This document shows positions 49,731 through 62,280 of a stretch of DNA of 64,000 bases, in pieces (the stretch's first letter is position 1; each line of letters begins with the position of its first letter). Source of the DNA: Gerris lacustris. Lineage: Eukaryota; Arthropoda; Insecta; Hemiptera; Gerridae. The notes beneath the pieces were generated by a model that was given only the letters and a program-made list of their open reading frames with translations, was not told the DNA's origin and ran no database searches. The stretch covers positions 67,584,455-67,648,454 of the forward strand of contig OX578277.1 in NCBI GenBank assembly GCA_951217055.1. The letters are read 5' to 3'. Both the position numbers and the translations under genes were made by a program.

Positions 49731-50330
49731 GATCGAGGGACGCAATACCTGGAAACCCTCAAGTTCTAATTAAACTCGTTTAAGAACCGCGGTATAAAGT
49801 TAAGCGGCAAGGCAGAGAGGGGTGATATTAGAAAGGGATTAGTCCCTGGGACCGAGTGAGAGAGAAAGGGGGTAGGAACTGTTTTTGCCTAAATATCGAG
49901 AACCTTACCAAGCCTAATTAGATTCCTGGCCATTGGCAAGGAATTGCACACATAAAAGTCACATGAATTCAGGGAGGCTCGCCAATCAGCTTATACGTGA
50001 GCCGAATTCACAGACGGAACCCTCGGAGGTCGGGTGGAAAGAGGCGCAGTTTGCATAAGTAAGGGAAGAAGGGGAGGAGGCACCAATAACCATTGTCTTC
50101 TCTAAAGATGATACACGGGGCAAGCCAGGTCCCATATAACCTACCCAGTCAAGTTTTAACCTTCCTCCTCTTACCTCCCCGAGATATTAGCATCTATATC
50201 TATATAATTAAGATTCTAGCCCCAAACTCACCAACTATTCCTTTAATTCAAAGGAACAAGAGGCAACGGCACCAAGGAAATGAAACTTCGTCATAATTTA
50301 TCAACGCTAAAACTCTCTTCGCAGCCCCTA
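49730..50330. promoter_or_regulatory. Candidate regulatory block with POU, Sox and CCAAT words
   Basis: CCTAATTAGATT (49913-49924), CCATTGG (49930-49936, reverse CCAAT), CCAATCAG (49982-49989), TTTGCAT (50050-50056, POU-type half octamer) and CCATTGT (50090-50096, Sox-type) fall within 190 bp of GC-enriched, repeat-free DNA. Confidence 0.32.
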
Positions 50331-50911
50331 CTCTACCTTATTAACTGCTAAAAATTTACAGTATAATTTTATTTTCATGAAAAAAAAAAAAAAATCAGGA
50401 AAATGAAAGGCGGAACCTTCAAGACATTTCCTTCCATTCTTGTTAAACGAGTACGGCTATTAAAAAGAAGCATCTTATTATATGAAAAAAGTGTAAATTA
50501 TAACTTTAAAACTAATTCAAAATATGATTTTTTTTGTTCTCTCTCTTTCTACCTCCTCATTTTCCTTCAGGTTTTTATAGTTCATTTTCTAACAGTTTAT
50601 TAATATGGTGTAGGGTGAAAAAAGGATTTTTTTAATCCATTCCATTATCTAATAATAAAGCTTAAGCGTGAATATTGTTTATGAATATTATAGGGTCGCT
50701 CTTTTAGGGTTTCTTTTTTTAAGTAAATAATCATATTTTTACTCAAATAATCAAAATTAGAAAAGGGGTGGTTCCTTTTTAGTTAGAACTTGCTTAAAGA
50801 AAATAAATTAGAAGATGAAAATGTGTCTTAAACATGAGATACGACGTTCAAAATGTTAATATGGAATTCGGTTGAATATAAATTCTATTTACACTTGCGG
50901 GTCACGTAATA
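50331..50911. other. No recognised feature
   Basis: AT-rich; the A run near 50381-50394 has no associated retrosequence. Confidence 0.45.
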
Positions 50912-52558
50912 GTACATTACGCGTCTAGTGCGGAAAGTAGCATTTTGCATGCGAGTGTGGAGTTTGCACCCGAGCGACAGCGAGGGTAGTAAAACCACAC
51001 GAGCAAAGCAAAATGCCGTTTTCGCACGAGTTGCGTACCGTACTTTATCTACGATTGATGGATTATAATAATAAATACAGCAAAAAATATTAATAAATTT
51101 CCTGTATGTAAGATCGTATTTCTCTTTTGATAAAGATGACGACATTAATTCATTAGTTGTATTTTGATTTTGTGCCGAATTAATTATTTCGGGAGGCGTA
51201 TTATTACTACGTTTTTATTAGCTTGCTTTTTTGTTTGTTTGTACAGTACAAATCTTGCAATCGATTTTTAACTAACTTCCTGAGTAGCTAGACATTTGAA
51301 ACTTTTAGAATAGCTCAGAACACGATGACAATGCATTTTTTTAAATACTTTTAGCCATCTTTCAGCTGAATTTAATTCGTTTTCAGCTAATTTTACTGTA
51401 TCGAAAGTTAGTTCGGAAAAAATCCGCAAGTTATTTTTTTGTTTTTTTACATATCCCATATTTACAATCTTCATTTTGACGGGTTTCAAATTTATGATTT
51501 ATGACAGAAAATATAAACACGTAGTATATGAAAAGTTCTTTTTATCTTGTAATTATTCTACTCATTTTCGTCTTATCATTTAAATCACTCATTGTTTTTC
51601 ACTAAAAACTCTATATAAACAAACAGCAAATTAGTTGTTTTAGGTGTAAACAAACTCGCTAATCGTGCGTAAAGGTGAATACTACCCTAGGGCAGAAAAA
51701 TGAGGAATTATAATAACGCGCATGCGCAATGAATACAAGTACGTAAAGAATCACTTTCCACGTATCTAAACAGAGATACAATGTTTATATTTCGTATCAA
51801 TCGTATATTCGTATCAAGAAAGGTTTAATTAATAAAATAATACCTGGATCTAATAATAACACTTGTATATTAAATTAGTATTAAAAAAAACATTATCTAC
51901 CACCTTAGACAGTTTTAGAGGAAACTTTATAACTTATATATTTTACTTAACTTTGTTTAAATTCTATAAAATCTATTGGCCTGAAACTAATTTTATCTAC
52001 GATTGATACAAAATATAAACATTGTATCTCTGTTTAAATGCGTAGAAAGTGATTCTTTATACGTACTTGTATTCATTGCGCATGCGCGTTTCATAATTCC
52101 TCTTTTTTTCCGCCCTAGTTAGGTAAAAAAGAAGAATTCTTCACCTTTACGCACGATTAGCCAGTTTGTTTACATTTAACAAAACTAATTTGCTGATTGT
52201 TTAATTAAAGTAACTGTTTATAACGAGTTTTTTGTAAAAAAAATAATTTATTTATGTCATTATGACGAAAATGAGAATAATACGCCTCCCGAAACAATTA
52301 ATTCGGCACAAAATACAACTAATGAATTAATGTCATCTTTATCAAAAGAGAAATACGAACTTACATACAGGATGTTTATTAATTTTTTTTGTATTTATTA
52401 TTAACATCCAACAATCGTTGATAAAGTACGGTACGCAACTCGTGCGAAAACTGCATTTTGCTTTGCTCGTGTGGTTTTACTACCCTCGCTATCGCTCGGG
52501 TGCAAACTCCACACGCGCATGCAAAATGCTACTTTCCGCACTAGACACGTAATGCACA
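50912..52558. mobile_element. 1.6-kb palindromic (foldback) element split by repeat B
   Basis: The right arm (about 51995-52558) is the reverse complement of 50912-51212 joined to 51558-51800. Conserved phrases include 'attacg.gtctagtgcggaaagtagcattttgcatgcg', 'gggaggcgtattatt' and 'gcgcatgcgcaatgaatacaagtacg'. The left arm is interrupted at 51213-51557. The loop is about 190 bp and non-coding. Frames in the arms (50885-51145 and 52401-52613, minus) translate to similar peptides only because the arms are repeats. Outer ends read GT(A/G)CATTACG; target duplication not resolved. Confidence 0.85.
51213..51557 (+). repeat. Dispersed repeat family B, copy 2 (nested)
   Basis: Absent from the symmetrical right arm of the surrounding palindrome, so its limits are visible: ATTATT precedes it and ATTATT(CT) closes it. 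Sequence follows 25335-25930 but lacks that copy's central 220 bp. It inserted after the palindrome formed. Confidence 0.8.
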
Positions 52559-52984
52559 ATTTAATTATTATTACATCTCCGTTACCCAGAGAGTGGGGAG
52601 GACATTCTCTCAATCATCTTATTTCTACATGTTTGACTTGTCACAAGTCACATAAAAGTTTAAAATGACTGATAACTTTGACCTTTCATGATTTAAAGCA
52701 CTAATTAAGATAAACAAAAAAAAAAAAAAAAAAAAAATAGAGTGAGAGAGAAAAAAAAACAAAGGACAGAGAAAATAACTATTACTCACCAAATGCTCAC
52801 GAATAGGAATAAGAAAAAATAAAATAAAATTCTCCGATAGAACTCGTACTAAAATTTTACATAAACGAGTACATAATTTCTTAGTTCAGTAATTTCCGTT
52901 TGTAAGTTGTTTTGAATTTTTGTGGTTACGTTTAATTATTTAATTATTATTGAACATAATTTAACAAAAATATCATGTAAATAA

Positions 52985-53060
52985 CTCCTCCCCGATGGTG
53001 ATTCGAACCCAGCCTCTCACCTTCCACGATTAGAGCTATTGTCTAAGTAACTAGATTTAA
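52985..53060 (-). repeat. tRNA-derived SINE fragment
   Basis: The minus strand contains GGGTTCGAATCACC (52997-53010), a B-box/T-arm-like word followed by ATCGGGGAGGAG. The upstream part is tRNA-like but no clear A box or closed cloverleaf was found. Confidence 0.5.
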
Positions 53061-53199
53061 ATGGTGTACATCTGAGAATATTTTAATAAAAAGTCGGAAC
53101 CGTTTTCGAATTTTTTTTTTTTTTTGAGTCTGGAAGGTTATCGTTTATTATTATTATTAAAACGATTATTTTATTATCGCCCTCTAATTGGAGATAAAA

Positions 53200-53410
53200 T
53201 GTATTTCTCGATTCACTTCGGAGTATGGTTGTTCTGAAACACGTATGCTAAATTTCATCGAAATTGACCCTATGGTTTAAGCTCCATGCTTGCAGTCGAT
53301 AGACTGACATTTTTTAATAACCAGATTTTTGGACTCAGGTGATCTCAAAATGTGTGAATCCATCAAAATTTCAAAATATAATTTTCACGCCAGTAGGGTA
53401 TTAATTTATT
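53200..53410 (+). repeat. Dispersed repeat family D, copy 1
   Basis: Shares with 58955-59220 the order 'aaatttcatcgaaattgaccc.a..gtttaagctccatgc', 'gacattttttaa.a.ccagatttttggact', 'cctcaaa..gtgtaaatccat.aaaatctcaaaat.caattttc'. Typical of transposon 3' untranslated sequence. Confidence 0.65.
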
Positions 53411-54985
53411 GTGAGGTTTTATAAATTAATTACACATAATATATTAAAGCACCATTACAGTACCTTCTCTGGGTATGTAGTACGAATATGAAAAAAGTAA
53501 AAATGTGCTGTAATAAAATGAATATGTTCTTTAGAACCATAACAATAAGACCATACCAATTCTCTGTAATCTTGAGAGCACAAAATAAACAATGAAGTAT
53601 AAATATATATGTATTGCAACTTATTTTTATCGCGTTAAGGCGAGTACTCTTCGTTATTTAGGCAAATTTCAAAATTATTTTTTAATAAATCTAGATAATG
53701 GGGAAAGAATTATATATTTATTAAAATGCGGAAGAATTTTAACGTTACATGAACACTTAAAATAAACTATTGGTCCAATTAAAAAATATTTAAGATGTTA
53801 GAGGAAATGACGCTCCCTCATCAAAGCGGATAAGATATTGGTCTAATGTCAACACATCTATACTGACTTTTTGATAGTTTTATTATTTTTTATTGGATTG
53901 TTCTTTTTTGAGATTTTATAAGAAGTGTTATCGATTTCTACATGTGTAATCTTGATTTATCTTTCTATAGATTCTTATACTTTTCTATTTATCTTTTTTA
54001 TTTTTTTATTTTTTTATTTATTTTTTTTATTTTTTTTTTTTTGCGCCTTAACAACTTCGGCTATTAGCGCATACTCATGTTTTGTAGCATTGTTTTTTTA
54101 ATTTATAAACAATCATTTTTTGTGTTTTGGAAAAAACATCTGAAACAGGAATATACCTTCTTTCTACGTTCTTTAAATCATCAAAGCCAAAGGTGCAACA
54201 AAACAAACCTTGTCATCGGGCCCATCTTTTCGTGTTAAAAATGAAACCAAATGTGTCATTGTCTTAAGTCTAAGACATTGTTTTGAGAGTTCAGAGAAAA
54301 CGAGAAGAGAAAAATGAACTAACCTGAATCGGAAAACTGATGACCAATTAATGATCAAGTCGACAAAGTGATGTTGTAAATAAAACTAAAAATTTGGCCT
54401 AAATTAAAATATTCGCTTTGGCTGATGATAGAGATAATTTTAACTAGTGTCCAATTAATCTCTATAAATAAGTTCTTAAAACATTTATACAAAACATTAA
54501 CGTAATAGTGAAAGTGGTTAGATATAATTATGACTAGGTTTAGAACCACCATAATTTTATATTGATTGTTTACAAACGCGTTGCGACATTTTACATCGTC
54601 TTCAGTGTTGTGTTAGCATAGTAAATGTAAAGATTATACTAACTAAATTTTATTTTACAAGATTTTATGACGGGTAGACTGGGGTAGACTAAGGCTATAG
54701 AATGATTCCTTATTCCTTCCGAAACGCGTTTGTTTATAATCAATATAAAATTGTCACAATATTGTTGCGTTACTTTCTATTAACCTCTCTAGTAATAATT
54801 ATGAAGTGGGACTGGGACCACAAAATCTCAGTAAAAATAATGAATCATTTGTTGAAAGCGGTTGTCTTTCTCAAGCTAGTGTTAATATTGGCCATTTAGC
54901 TTTAAGTAGTAAATATTGTTTTTAGTATTCTAATTGTTATGCAATATTTGTTATGACTATTAATATAAGCCATCTCTTTTTCCAC
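53411..54985. other. AT-rich with T-rich tract
   Basis: Long T-rich tract at about 53960-54043 (TTTTTTTA-type units). CATTGTCTTA..TAAGACATTG-like palindrome near 54258-54282. No coding frames. Confidence 0.45.
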
Positions 54986-54989
54986 ATAT

Positions 54990-55560
54990 ATTTTTCTGTA
55001 TTACCATCGATTGTTCAGATATCACGTAGGGGTGAAACCTGATGTTTCGAAACCTTTCTCCACGATACCCAAAACGGGTTTTTGTAACATGTTTCGATTC
55101 GTTTTAATATGTAAAGAAATTAATAACAAAAACCATTTGTGTAGACGCAAGGTATATGGTTGGGAGGGAGAGCCTCTACCGATGAGAATAAGCATCAGAG
55201 CATAAATTCAGGGAGTTGGGTCCTCTCCTACTGGGAAGGACGGAGGGGGGGGGGGGGCAATGTCGCACAACCTGGGACCCAAATTATTATCTTCTATACA
55301 CCTAGTGCAAATATTTTTTAGGCGCGAGAAGGGAGAGAGAGGCTAAAAACTGTAATAATAATTGTCATTATGTTTTATAAACAGCAGACGGTGCTGGGTC
55401 ATGGATTCCGCTTGAATAAATCAGAGGGTGTTTTGTTTAATTGTCCAAAGCCGGTGAGAATTACAGCTTTCCTACCTCCACCTGGAACAGATCGCTATTT
55501 CATATCTGTAGGATGGCAATAATAACTCGAACAACCCTAATTAGTTTTGGTAATTATTTC
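54990..55560. promoter_or_regulatory. Candidate regulatory block
   Basis: GC-enriched block with a G run (55245-55257), a CACCTG-type E-box near 55479 and CCTAATTAG (55536-55544, homeodomain palindrome also seen at 49913). Confidence 0.28.
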
Positions 55561-56149
55561 AGATTTATGTTATCATTAAAAATTGTTTAAAATACACTCG
55601 TGTTTTTTTTATATATTCGATATCCCTTGGGACGCTGAGGAGGTGGACACAGGAGAGGAAAAAAGTATATGAATGTTTATTATATGTTTGTGTTTTTTTA
55701 AATTAATCGTGCCTTATTTTTCCTTTTTTTCAATAATATAACAAAGTGACCCATAATTCTGTAGTAGTATACAAAAAATAATTTATTTTCATGATAAAAT
55801 ACGAGTGAATATAGCCCTACTAGAGTGTAAACATATATTACAATTTTTAATAAAAAGAAACAAAAAATGTTGATGATTAAACACTTTTAGAACATACGCA
55901 GTTAAAGCCTGGCATCAGTAAACTTTAAAGTAAATCTGGATGAATGTTATTTTTATATTTAAATAAGCATAGTGTACGAATTTGTACAATTTCAATTACA
56001 GGCTAATGAATATATGTAAAGTAGCTCCCTGCTATTCTTCAGGATGTACTCCAGTTGTGGACTTAAAAGTTCCAACTAATAAATTTTTCTACCTCAAATC
56101 GTCTACTGTCAACATCAGCTCATTGTGAAGTTGTAAGATCTAGCAAGAG
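55561..56149. other. No recognised feature
   Basis: AT-rich. Confidence 0.5.
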
Positions 56150-56849
56150 CATTAGTCCAGTCACGAGGGGAAGTCCACCTTGCGTTTGGTGCAAGAAATG
56201 ATTTTATTTTTTGTGTCCTCAGGCATGATTAGGAGATGTAAAATCCAAGTTTGCGACCTCTTTAACAGGGTGGACAGTTTTCGGTGGGCAAAAAACCACG
56301 ATTTTTTTTTGCACTTTTTTCGGTTTCCCACTTATAACATAAAAACGGCTGCTCCTGTCAAAAAATGGGTCTATTCAAAATTAAAAAGCATAAAATTTCC
56401 TTTCAAATGCACTAGTCGAAAATATTTCTACGGGTTCAACAGAACTTTGAAAATTGCTCAAATTTTCCAAATTCGAAAAAACAAATTTTTTAAGCTTTTA
56501 AATATTGAACTCCTTCGTAATGACGGCCCAATGCTTTTTAAACTTCTCTGAAAGCACCAAATCACTTTTTAGAAAGGTGGGGTAAGACGGTGGAGTGTTT
56601 TAGGGGAGGGGGGGGGGGGGGGGGTGAAGTTAGTAACGGAACGAATATTCAATTATAGCAGCATTTGCTGTTTCAAATTTATTTGAATGGGGGGATGTCC
56701 ACAGAGAGGGTCCAATGAGAACGGGTAGAATGATGACAAAATTAATGAAATTAATAAATAAATTAATCAATTTAAATTAATCACAAATTAATGACAACCT
56801 GGCAGTTGATCAGGACTAACCCCCCCCCCCCCCAAAAAAAATGAGAACG

Positions 56850-57465
56850 TCAAAGAATAATTGTGAAAGCAGAAGAAGCTATTAAAGAAGCAAAAGTGAA
56901 AGCAGGAGAAATATTTCTACAGGATATCTGCTCTGTTGTATACAATAAAGAACAATATTCATCTGCTGATAACTCCTATCTGATGTACAATTAGTGATAC
57001 CAGCCACGCTGTGGAAGCATTTTATCACTTGTACGATGGTACTAAGCTTCAAGTGTGTGAACCAAATCCGGCTGTCCCCTACTCAAACGATCAACTAACT
57101 CTTGAACCCATTCATCACCTCTTATTGCCAACACTGATGCAGATGTCATAATTCTCTTTCATCTCAAGCTTCGCTTCGTTACCTTTTGGATATCAAACAT
57201 TTCATTATCTGGTTTCCTGTAGAGTAGTAGTTAAAATTCTTCTGAGAACAATTTCCGACATAAAAAAACATCTCTCTTTAAAATTGAAAGCATCAACTTT
57301 TGAACGAGTAGAACGTCACAGGCACTGTTGATGGGATTTCCTTTGTTGCTTGCTGCTTTCTAACAAGGTTTTTACACCTCTTTCTTTAACAATTGTCACT
57401 TCTCCTTCACTGAGATCGCGGTCACAAATACACGAACGATTGAACTTATTTTTAGACGTTCTTCA
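56850..57465 (-). pseudogene. N-terminal remnant of an orphan invertebrate transposon protein
   Basis: Minus-strand pieces occur in the right order. CICDRDLSEGEVTIVKERG then KTLLESS (57450-57330) matches the family opening 'CxICGxxLSxGExxxVKxRGxxTLxxSS'. FNFKERCFFMSEIV (57290-57250) matches 'FDFKxHCLFCGE' with the second Cys lost. AIRGDEWVQELVDRL, DLVHTLEA and YHRTSDKML (57130-57010) match 'RxDxWxxEVxxRIxxxxDLVAAEAxYHxxC'. Stops and frameshifts are present throughout, so it is inactive. In full-length relatives, as I recall them, an XPG/FEN-like nuclease domain follows; such a piece appears at 63.3-64 kb. Function of the N-terminal Cys-rich part is unknown. Confidence 0.65.
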
Positions 57466-58064
57466 GCCAATAAATATGAAAAATCCACTAATAACAGCAT
57501 TACCTGTAAAAAAGCAAAGCAGCTTCAGAAGTATACCATATTGGTATGTAATGCACGTATTACAGGGGATGTCCCTTAAACTGGTGTCTAGGTCAATTTT
57601 AATTATCCTGTGCTTTCTAGATAATTTACTTCAAATTGCTGCACAACTGTAGACCGAAAGCTACATTCAATAAATATGGAATCGCACGTAAATAGATTTA
57701 GAATTTAAGTGAGCCAGGCCGGCGCACACAATATTTTGTCAAACACACAAGAATCATATTTATTTTCTCTCAGGTCTTTTTTAATGTTGCCCCCCCCCCC
57801 TCTTTGGATATCCCCCATTCAAATAAATTTGAAACAGCAAAAGTCGTGAATGAACTGCGTTTTACGCTGCAATAATTGAATATTTGTTCCGTCACTAACT
57901 TCATCCCCCCCCCCTCTCAACCTCTCCCCTCCCCTGAAACACTCTCTCGCTCTCACCCCACCTTGCAAAAGTGCAAAAAAAATCGTGGTTTTTAGCCCAC
58001 CAAAAATTGTCCGCCCTGTTTTAGAGGTGGCAAACTAGGATCTCCTAATCATGCCTGGGAACAC

Positions 58065-58228
58065 AGAGTGGCGTACCTAGGGCATTGGGGTGCCCCCCGC
58101 AAGAACTTTTTGGGGGCCCCTCACCAAACAAAATTGATGACCAAAAAAAAAAAAAAAACCTATTCTGTTTAGAACTGGGGGCCCCCTCGACCGTTGGATT
58201 TGGGGTGCCCCCGCATTGTTACGCCACT
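58065..58228. mobile_element. 164-bp hAT-type MITE nested in the long-TIR element
   Basis: 8-bp direct repeats GGGAACAC at 58057-58064 and 58229-58236 flank AGAGTGGCGTACC...TTACGCCACT. The subterminal parts GGGGTGCCCCC are also inverted. Contains an A run at about 58143-58159. Absent from the corresponding left arm, confirming insertion. Confidence 0.85.
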
Positions 58229-58310
58229 GGGAACACATAGAATTGAAATCATTTCTTGCACCAAACGCAAGTTGGACCCTCTTTTTGAACCTCTCGTGAC
58301 TGGACTACAT

Positions 58311-58950
58311 GGTGGCTGTAGCAGAACAGAGTTGTTAAATTGTCCGTTTTGGTGAGGCAATTTTGCAACTTCCCAGCTATAATATGCTGACTCATAGGTA
58401 TTCTTACTTTCCTTTTATTTAGCTCTGGCTTTTTTTTATCTTTCCTACGAATAAGCTGACACCATTAGATTTCTACTATCTTGAATAATTTTTCACATTA
58501 TTTTCGTTAAGCAGTTTTAGATAAATACAGACTATGTATGTATTCATATAAAATACAGACATTATTATAATTATTATTATTATTATAAGACATACGCCGA
58601 ATTATAATACTGCTAAAAATTAGATCTTAGTGATGAATATTAAACACATGTCACTGAAGTATATTATATTCTTTTGCACGGCAATCGGCAATGCCCCCGC
58701 CAAGTCAACCACAGCCGCAACACTCCTTACTGGAACCACAAAAAGGACAGTTTGTTGTTATTTAATTTATATTTTCCCTATGGCTTATATTAAGATTTTT
58801 TTAAAAAATACATTTTATGCAGTGTCGTAAACAACTTTTACAATATCTCAGAAACTAGGTTTCTTCCGGGGAAACGGCTTATATTGTTAGATTCTTATTT
58901 AAATGGACTTTATGTTAGAATTGTTTAATAAAAAACGAAGGAACCGTTAT
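58311..58950. other. AT-rich, unrecognised
   Basis: Contains a TTA-rich run (58565-58587) and the phrase at 58755-58825 shared with 28275-28350. No coding support for the frame at 58630-58830. Confidence 0.4.
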
Positions 58951-58954
58951 CGAG

Positions 58955-59220
58955 ATTTTTGTTAGAGGTAGCACCCCCCAAATTTGGAACTACGAGTACA
59001 ATACATTTCTTGATTTTGCCTCGGGGTATGATTTTTCTGAAGATGTACGCCAAGTTTCGTCAAAATTGGCCCAGTAGTTTAGGCTCCATGCGTCTGCACA
59101 GACATTTTTTAAAATACCATTTTTTTGGACTTAAAGGACCTCAAAACGTGTAAATCCATAAAAATCTCAAAATTCAATTTTCGAGACATCACAATACTTT
59201 CTTTTTATATGAGAAAGTAA
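58955..59220 (+). repeat. Dispersed repeat family D, copy 2
   Basis: Counterpart of 53200-53410. It continues to 'acaatactttctttttatatgagaaagtaaaa', resembling the tail of a non-LTR or DNA element. Confidence 0.65.
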
Positions 59221-59489
59221 AAAGTAAGGTTGCAGAGAACGATTAAACGTTTTGTTACAATTGTTCTTACCACAGTATCTTGCGAGTTATCTATATAATG
59301 TACCTGGGTCGTAAATATTAATTTGTCGGCTCTGAATCCGAGCATAGTATAGCAAGGTTTCATTGCACTGACCATAGGTTTCTTTTAGTTCCAATGGAAG
59401 ATAGAGAGAGTTTATTGGGATAGAGAAAAGAAAACTGTTCAAGCACGAAATCGATCCCGTAGCTTAGATGAAAATATTATGTTCCTCGT

Positions 59490-60130
59490 TCGTTTGTACT
59501 GTACGGAACTGTGTTGTTACACTAACCGTAAAATGGAGTAAAATCTTTCACATTGGTTATATAGAGGAGGGCGTTGGAAGCCGCCGAGCCGCTGTCTCGA
59601 ATCTGTAAAACTATTCTTTCTTTCTTGTATAGGATGAAAGTAAAAATGGTAAACTAATACGTGTGGGAAGGATAAAAGGATAAATAGCTATAAAAGATAA
59701 AGTAGAGTCGATGGAGACGAGGGTCAATTCGTATATATAATGCAAGGGGAGAAGGATAGTTATGAATTCGGCTTGCGGTCCCCGCTCTATACGTAGAGGG
59801 ACCAATCAGTATTAATCGTGGAGACAATCGGAGAGAGAGGACATTTGTTCATGGAAGACTAAGGAGGAGTTAGCACCCCTCGGGGTCGAACCATAAACTC
59901 TAATGATAAGGGTCCATGTGGTCACCTTACCAAGCAGCTAGTGCCACCTTCCTACTCCTGCTCTTCCATACTCCCAGAGCCTTACCATGCACACACAACT
60001 CTACCTTAGTATCCCACTCTAAATCTCACTCGTATATAACACCCTGCTACCTCCTCGTGTTCCCCTTACCTTCCTCTTTATCTAAGTATTTTTCTGACGT
60101 AGAGTCCATCTTTTACAAAGTCAGAATCAG
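59490..60130. promoter_or_regulatory. Candidate regulatory block
   Basis: GC-enriched, repeat-free. The frames at 59611-59805 and 59916-60140 are Ser/Thr/Leu-rich with no domain. Pyrimidine-rich stretch 59940-60090. Confidence 0.27.
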
Positions 60131-61435
60131 AATAGTTTAAATGGCGTCGTCTTACTCTTAACCGTTCTCTTTTTGGAAGGAATAAGACGCATAAACTGTG
60201 ACAAAAAAGGGTCCGGGACTGAATATCCTAAATTATTAATGCTCGATGCCAGTCCTCTTATCCCTTTTCTTGTAACTAATGCCCGTTTTGTCTTAATTTA
60301 ACAAAGTTGTTGACGATGTGACTTAGCAACCTCTAAGATAATTCCTAAAATAAAATAAAGTTTGCAACGTAAGTGAACTAAACTAGTAATAGTATTCGAA
60401 TTCAAATAGTGTGTATGTCTAACTCCTTTGTATTATGATGATAATACCTAATCATTAGCTGAGGGACCTTAAAATAGTCAAAGAGGAAGAATGAAACCAC
60501 CAATTCTACAAAATAATTGTTTCTACAGATGAAGTAAATTAGAATTTTAGAATTGAATTCTAACCTTAGCTGTTGGCTATTGTGCAAAAAATAAAATTCT
60601 GAATCTGTTATTTTTTATGACTTGTTTAATATCAAGTTTCCATTCCCCAACACAACTCATTTTCTTTCTCTCTTCTCTATCTCTCTAACTTTGTGTTTGA
60701 ATTTAGTTGTCTTGGGCAGTTAGTAATTTTTATACTCTCAAAACATGGTTTTACACTTGGAGTTAAGCTATAATCTGAAAATTATTTAGTTGGTTTAATA
60801 AATTTACCGAACAATATAAATAGGCCAATCCATAATTTCATTAATAAATATGGGTCGAACTAACCTGAGCTGAAAAAGTAAGTGTTTTATGTAATTGAAT
60901 TCATATATAAAATATTTTCAACGTTAGCCTAGCCTAAAATATATTATTTTAATATTGTTTACACTTACCTGTCACCGCAAATCTTAATATTAGAGTAAGT
61001 CTTTATGCAGGTAAAATTGCCATTTTTATGTGTGTACCTTTTCTTTAAATAATATTATTTTATAGTTCAACTTAAAAGCTCAAACTTTATGTAGCGCCTT
61101 ATGTACTTTGTGTTCTTAAAACATTGTATACGATTTTACGTCCTTTTCTCCTAATTGCTTTAATAAATTTCTGAAAAAGCCAATTTTTTGAAATAATGGA
61201 TTTATTTTTTGACAATAATGGATTGTAAAAGCATAACATCAATAAAGGTCGTAATTGGTTGATATTTAAAAAAAAAAAAGTTAAACTCGTATTCAAATTG
61301 TAATAATCCGGACTGTTGGTCGTGCCTGGGGGGTCGTTAATATCAAGAAGGCCATGTATTAAGATTAAATCAAGTAATGGAGGCTCTAACAAAGCAATAT
61401 CGGCCATTCCGTTAATGTAATTCAATATATTATAA
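60131..61435. other. No recognised feature
   Basis: AT-rich. A 108-codon minus frame (61099-61425) has no recognisable motif and includes an A-run-encoded Phe stretch, suggesting chance. Confidence 0.42.
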
Positions 61436-61439
61436 AGCC

Positions 61440-61820
61440 AGGTCGGACGGTGCTTAAGGCAGAGCCTATTTGAGGAATATCTGCATTGTGAGAAGATCTT
61501 GTTGGGTCCTCTGTAATAATAACTAGATGTAGGGATTAAAGCCTTTGTCCACTGATGACGATTACAGTTTCAACCGGCTACACAAACAGGTATAGTACTT
61601 ATACAACCCGGGGAATTAAGCCGACTTTTCGGCTTCCAAATGAAAAGTGCTTCCATTCGTTTATAGAAATGGCGAATTAAAGTGCCTCGGCCAACAGTAT
61701 TAGAAAGGGCACAATTTCTAGAAACCTTGACGGCTAAGGGACCATTTACGGTATAGAAACATAATATTAAAATAAGGCGGTGTATTTCGCATTCTGTCCC
61801 TTTTGAATCTGCTACCATTA
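61440..61820. promoter_or_regulatory. Candidate regulatory block
   Basis: GC-enriched, repeat-free. Contains hairpin AAGCCGA-CTTT-TCGGCTT (61618-61635) and several TTAA-type homeodomain words. The minus-strand frame 61570-61818 has no recognised domain. Confidence 0.28.
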
Positions 61821-62280
61821 TAATGTTTAATGTCTTGTATCGTGGTCATACATTGTTTACAACATTAAAACAACAGAGTACGACTTTAACTGTCATAGAA
61901 CCTTACCTGAACTCTCAATATCTTAACAAAGAACCAGAGATTATGAAACAAAATTTGATTCTCTCTATATTGGAAAGTCAACGATTCTTAATATCACATT
62001 AGGACAATTTTAACTTTTGTATACAAAGAAAGAAAATTAAACAAACAGCTTATACTTTTATTATAATTCCCTGTAGATAACTTTTGTAAGCTTTTGTATT
62101 ATAAATGATAATTCTTGCTGTCACATTAAATTGTCAAGCTGTTACATTAAACAATCATTTCAACTAATTAAAAAAGAACCAGTTAAAATACTCCAATTAC
62201 TCTAGCTGTACAAATAACCTTTTGTACGGTAAATACTTAAATATAAAATAATTATTTCTAACTCCCTTCTTTTGAGAGTT
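61821..62280. other. No recognised feature
   Basis: AT-rich. Confidence 0.5.

Larger units (their letters stand above)
56153..58307. mobile_element. Long-TIR DNA transposon (Academ-like), degenerate
   Basis: Ends are TAGTCCAGTCACGAG and its inverse, flanked by CAT at 56150-56152 and 58308-58310 (3-bp target duplication). The arms continue inward for several hundred bases (56153-56710 against 57780-58307). The left arm has about 245 extra bp (56325-56570), and the right arm carries a hAT insertion (58065-58228). The interior encodes, on the minus strand, remains of an orphan transposon protein (56850-57465). A 3-bp duplication and the XPG-linked protein family fit the Academ superfamily as I remember it; the assignment is inferred. 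Confidence 0.65.

Noticed and set aside
53960..54043. Poly-T retrosequence tail on the minus strand
   Set aside because: Interrupted by regular A residues and followed by no recognisable retroelement body.
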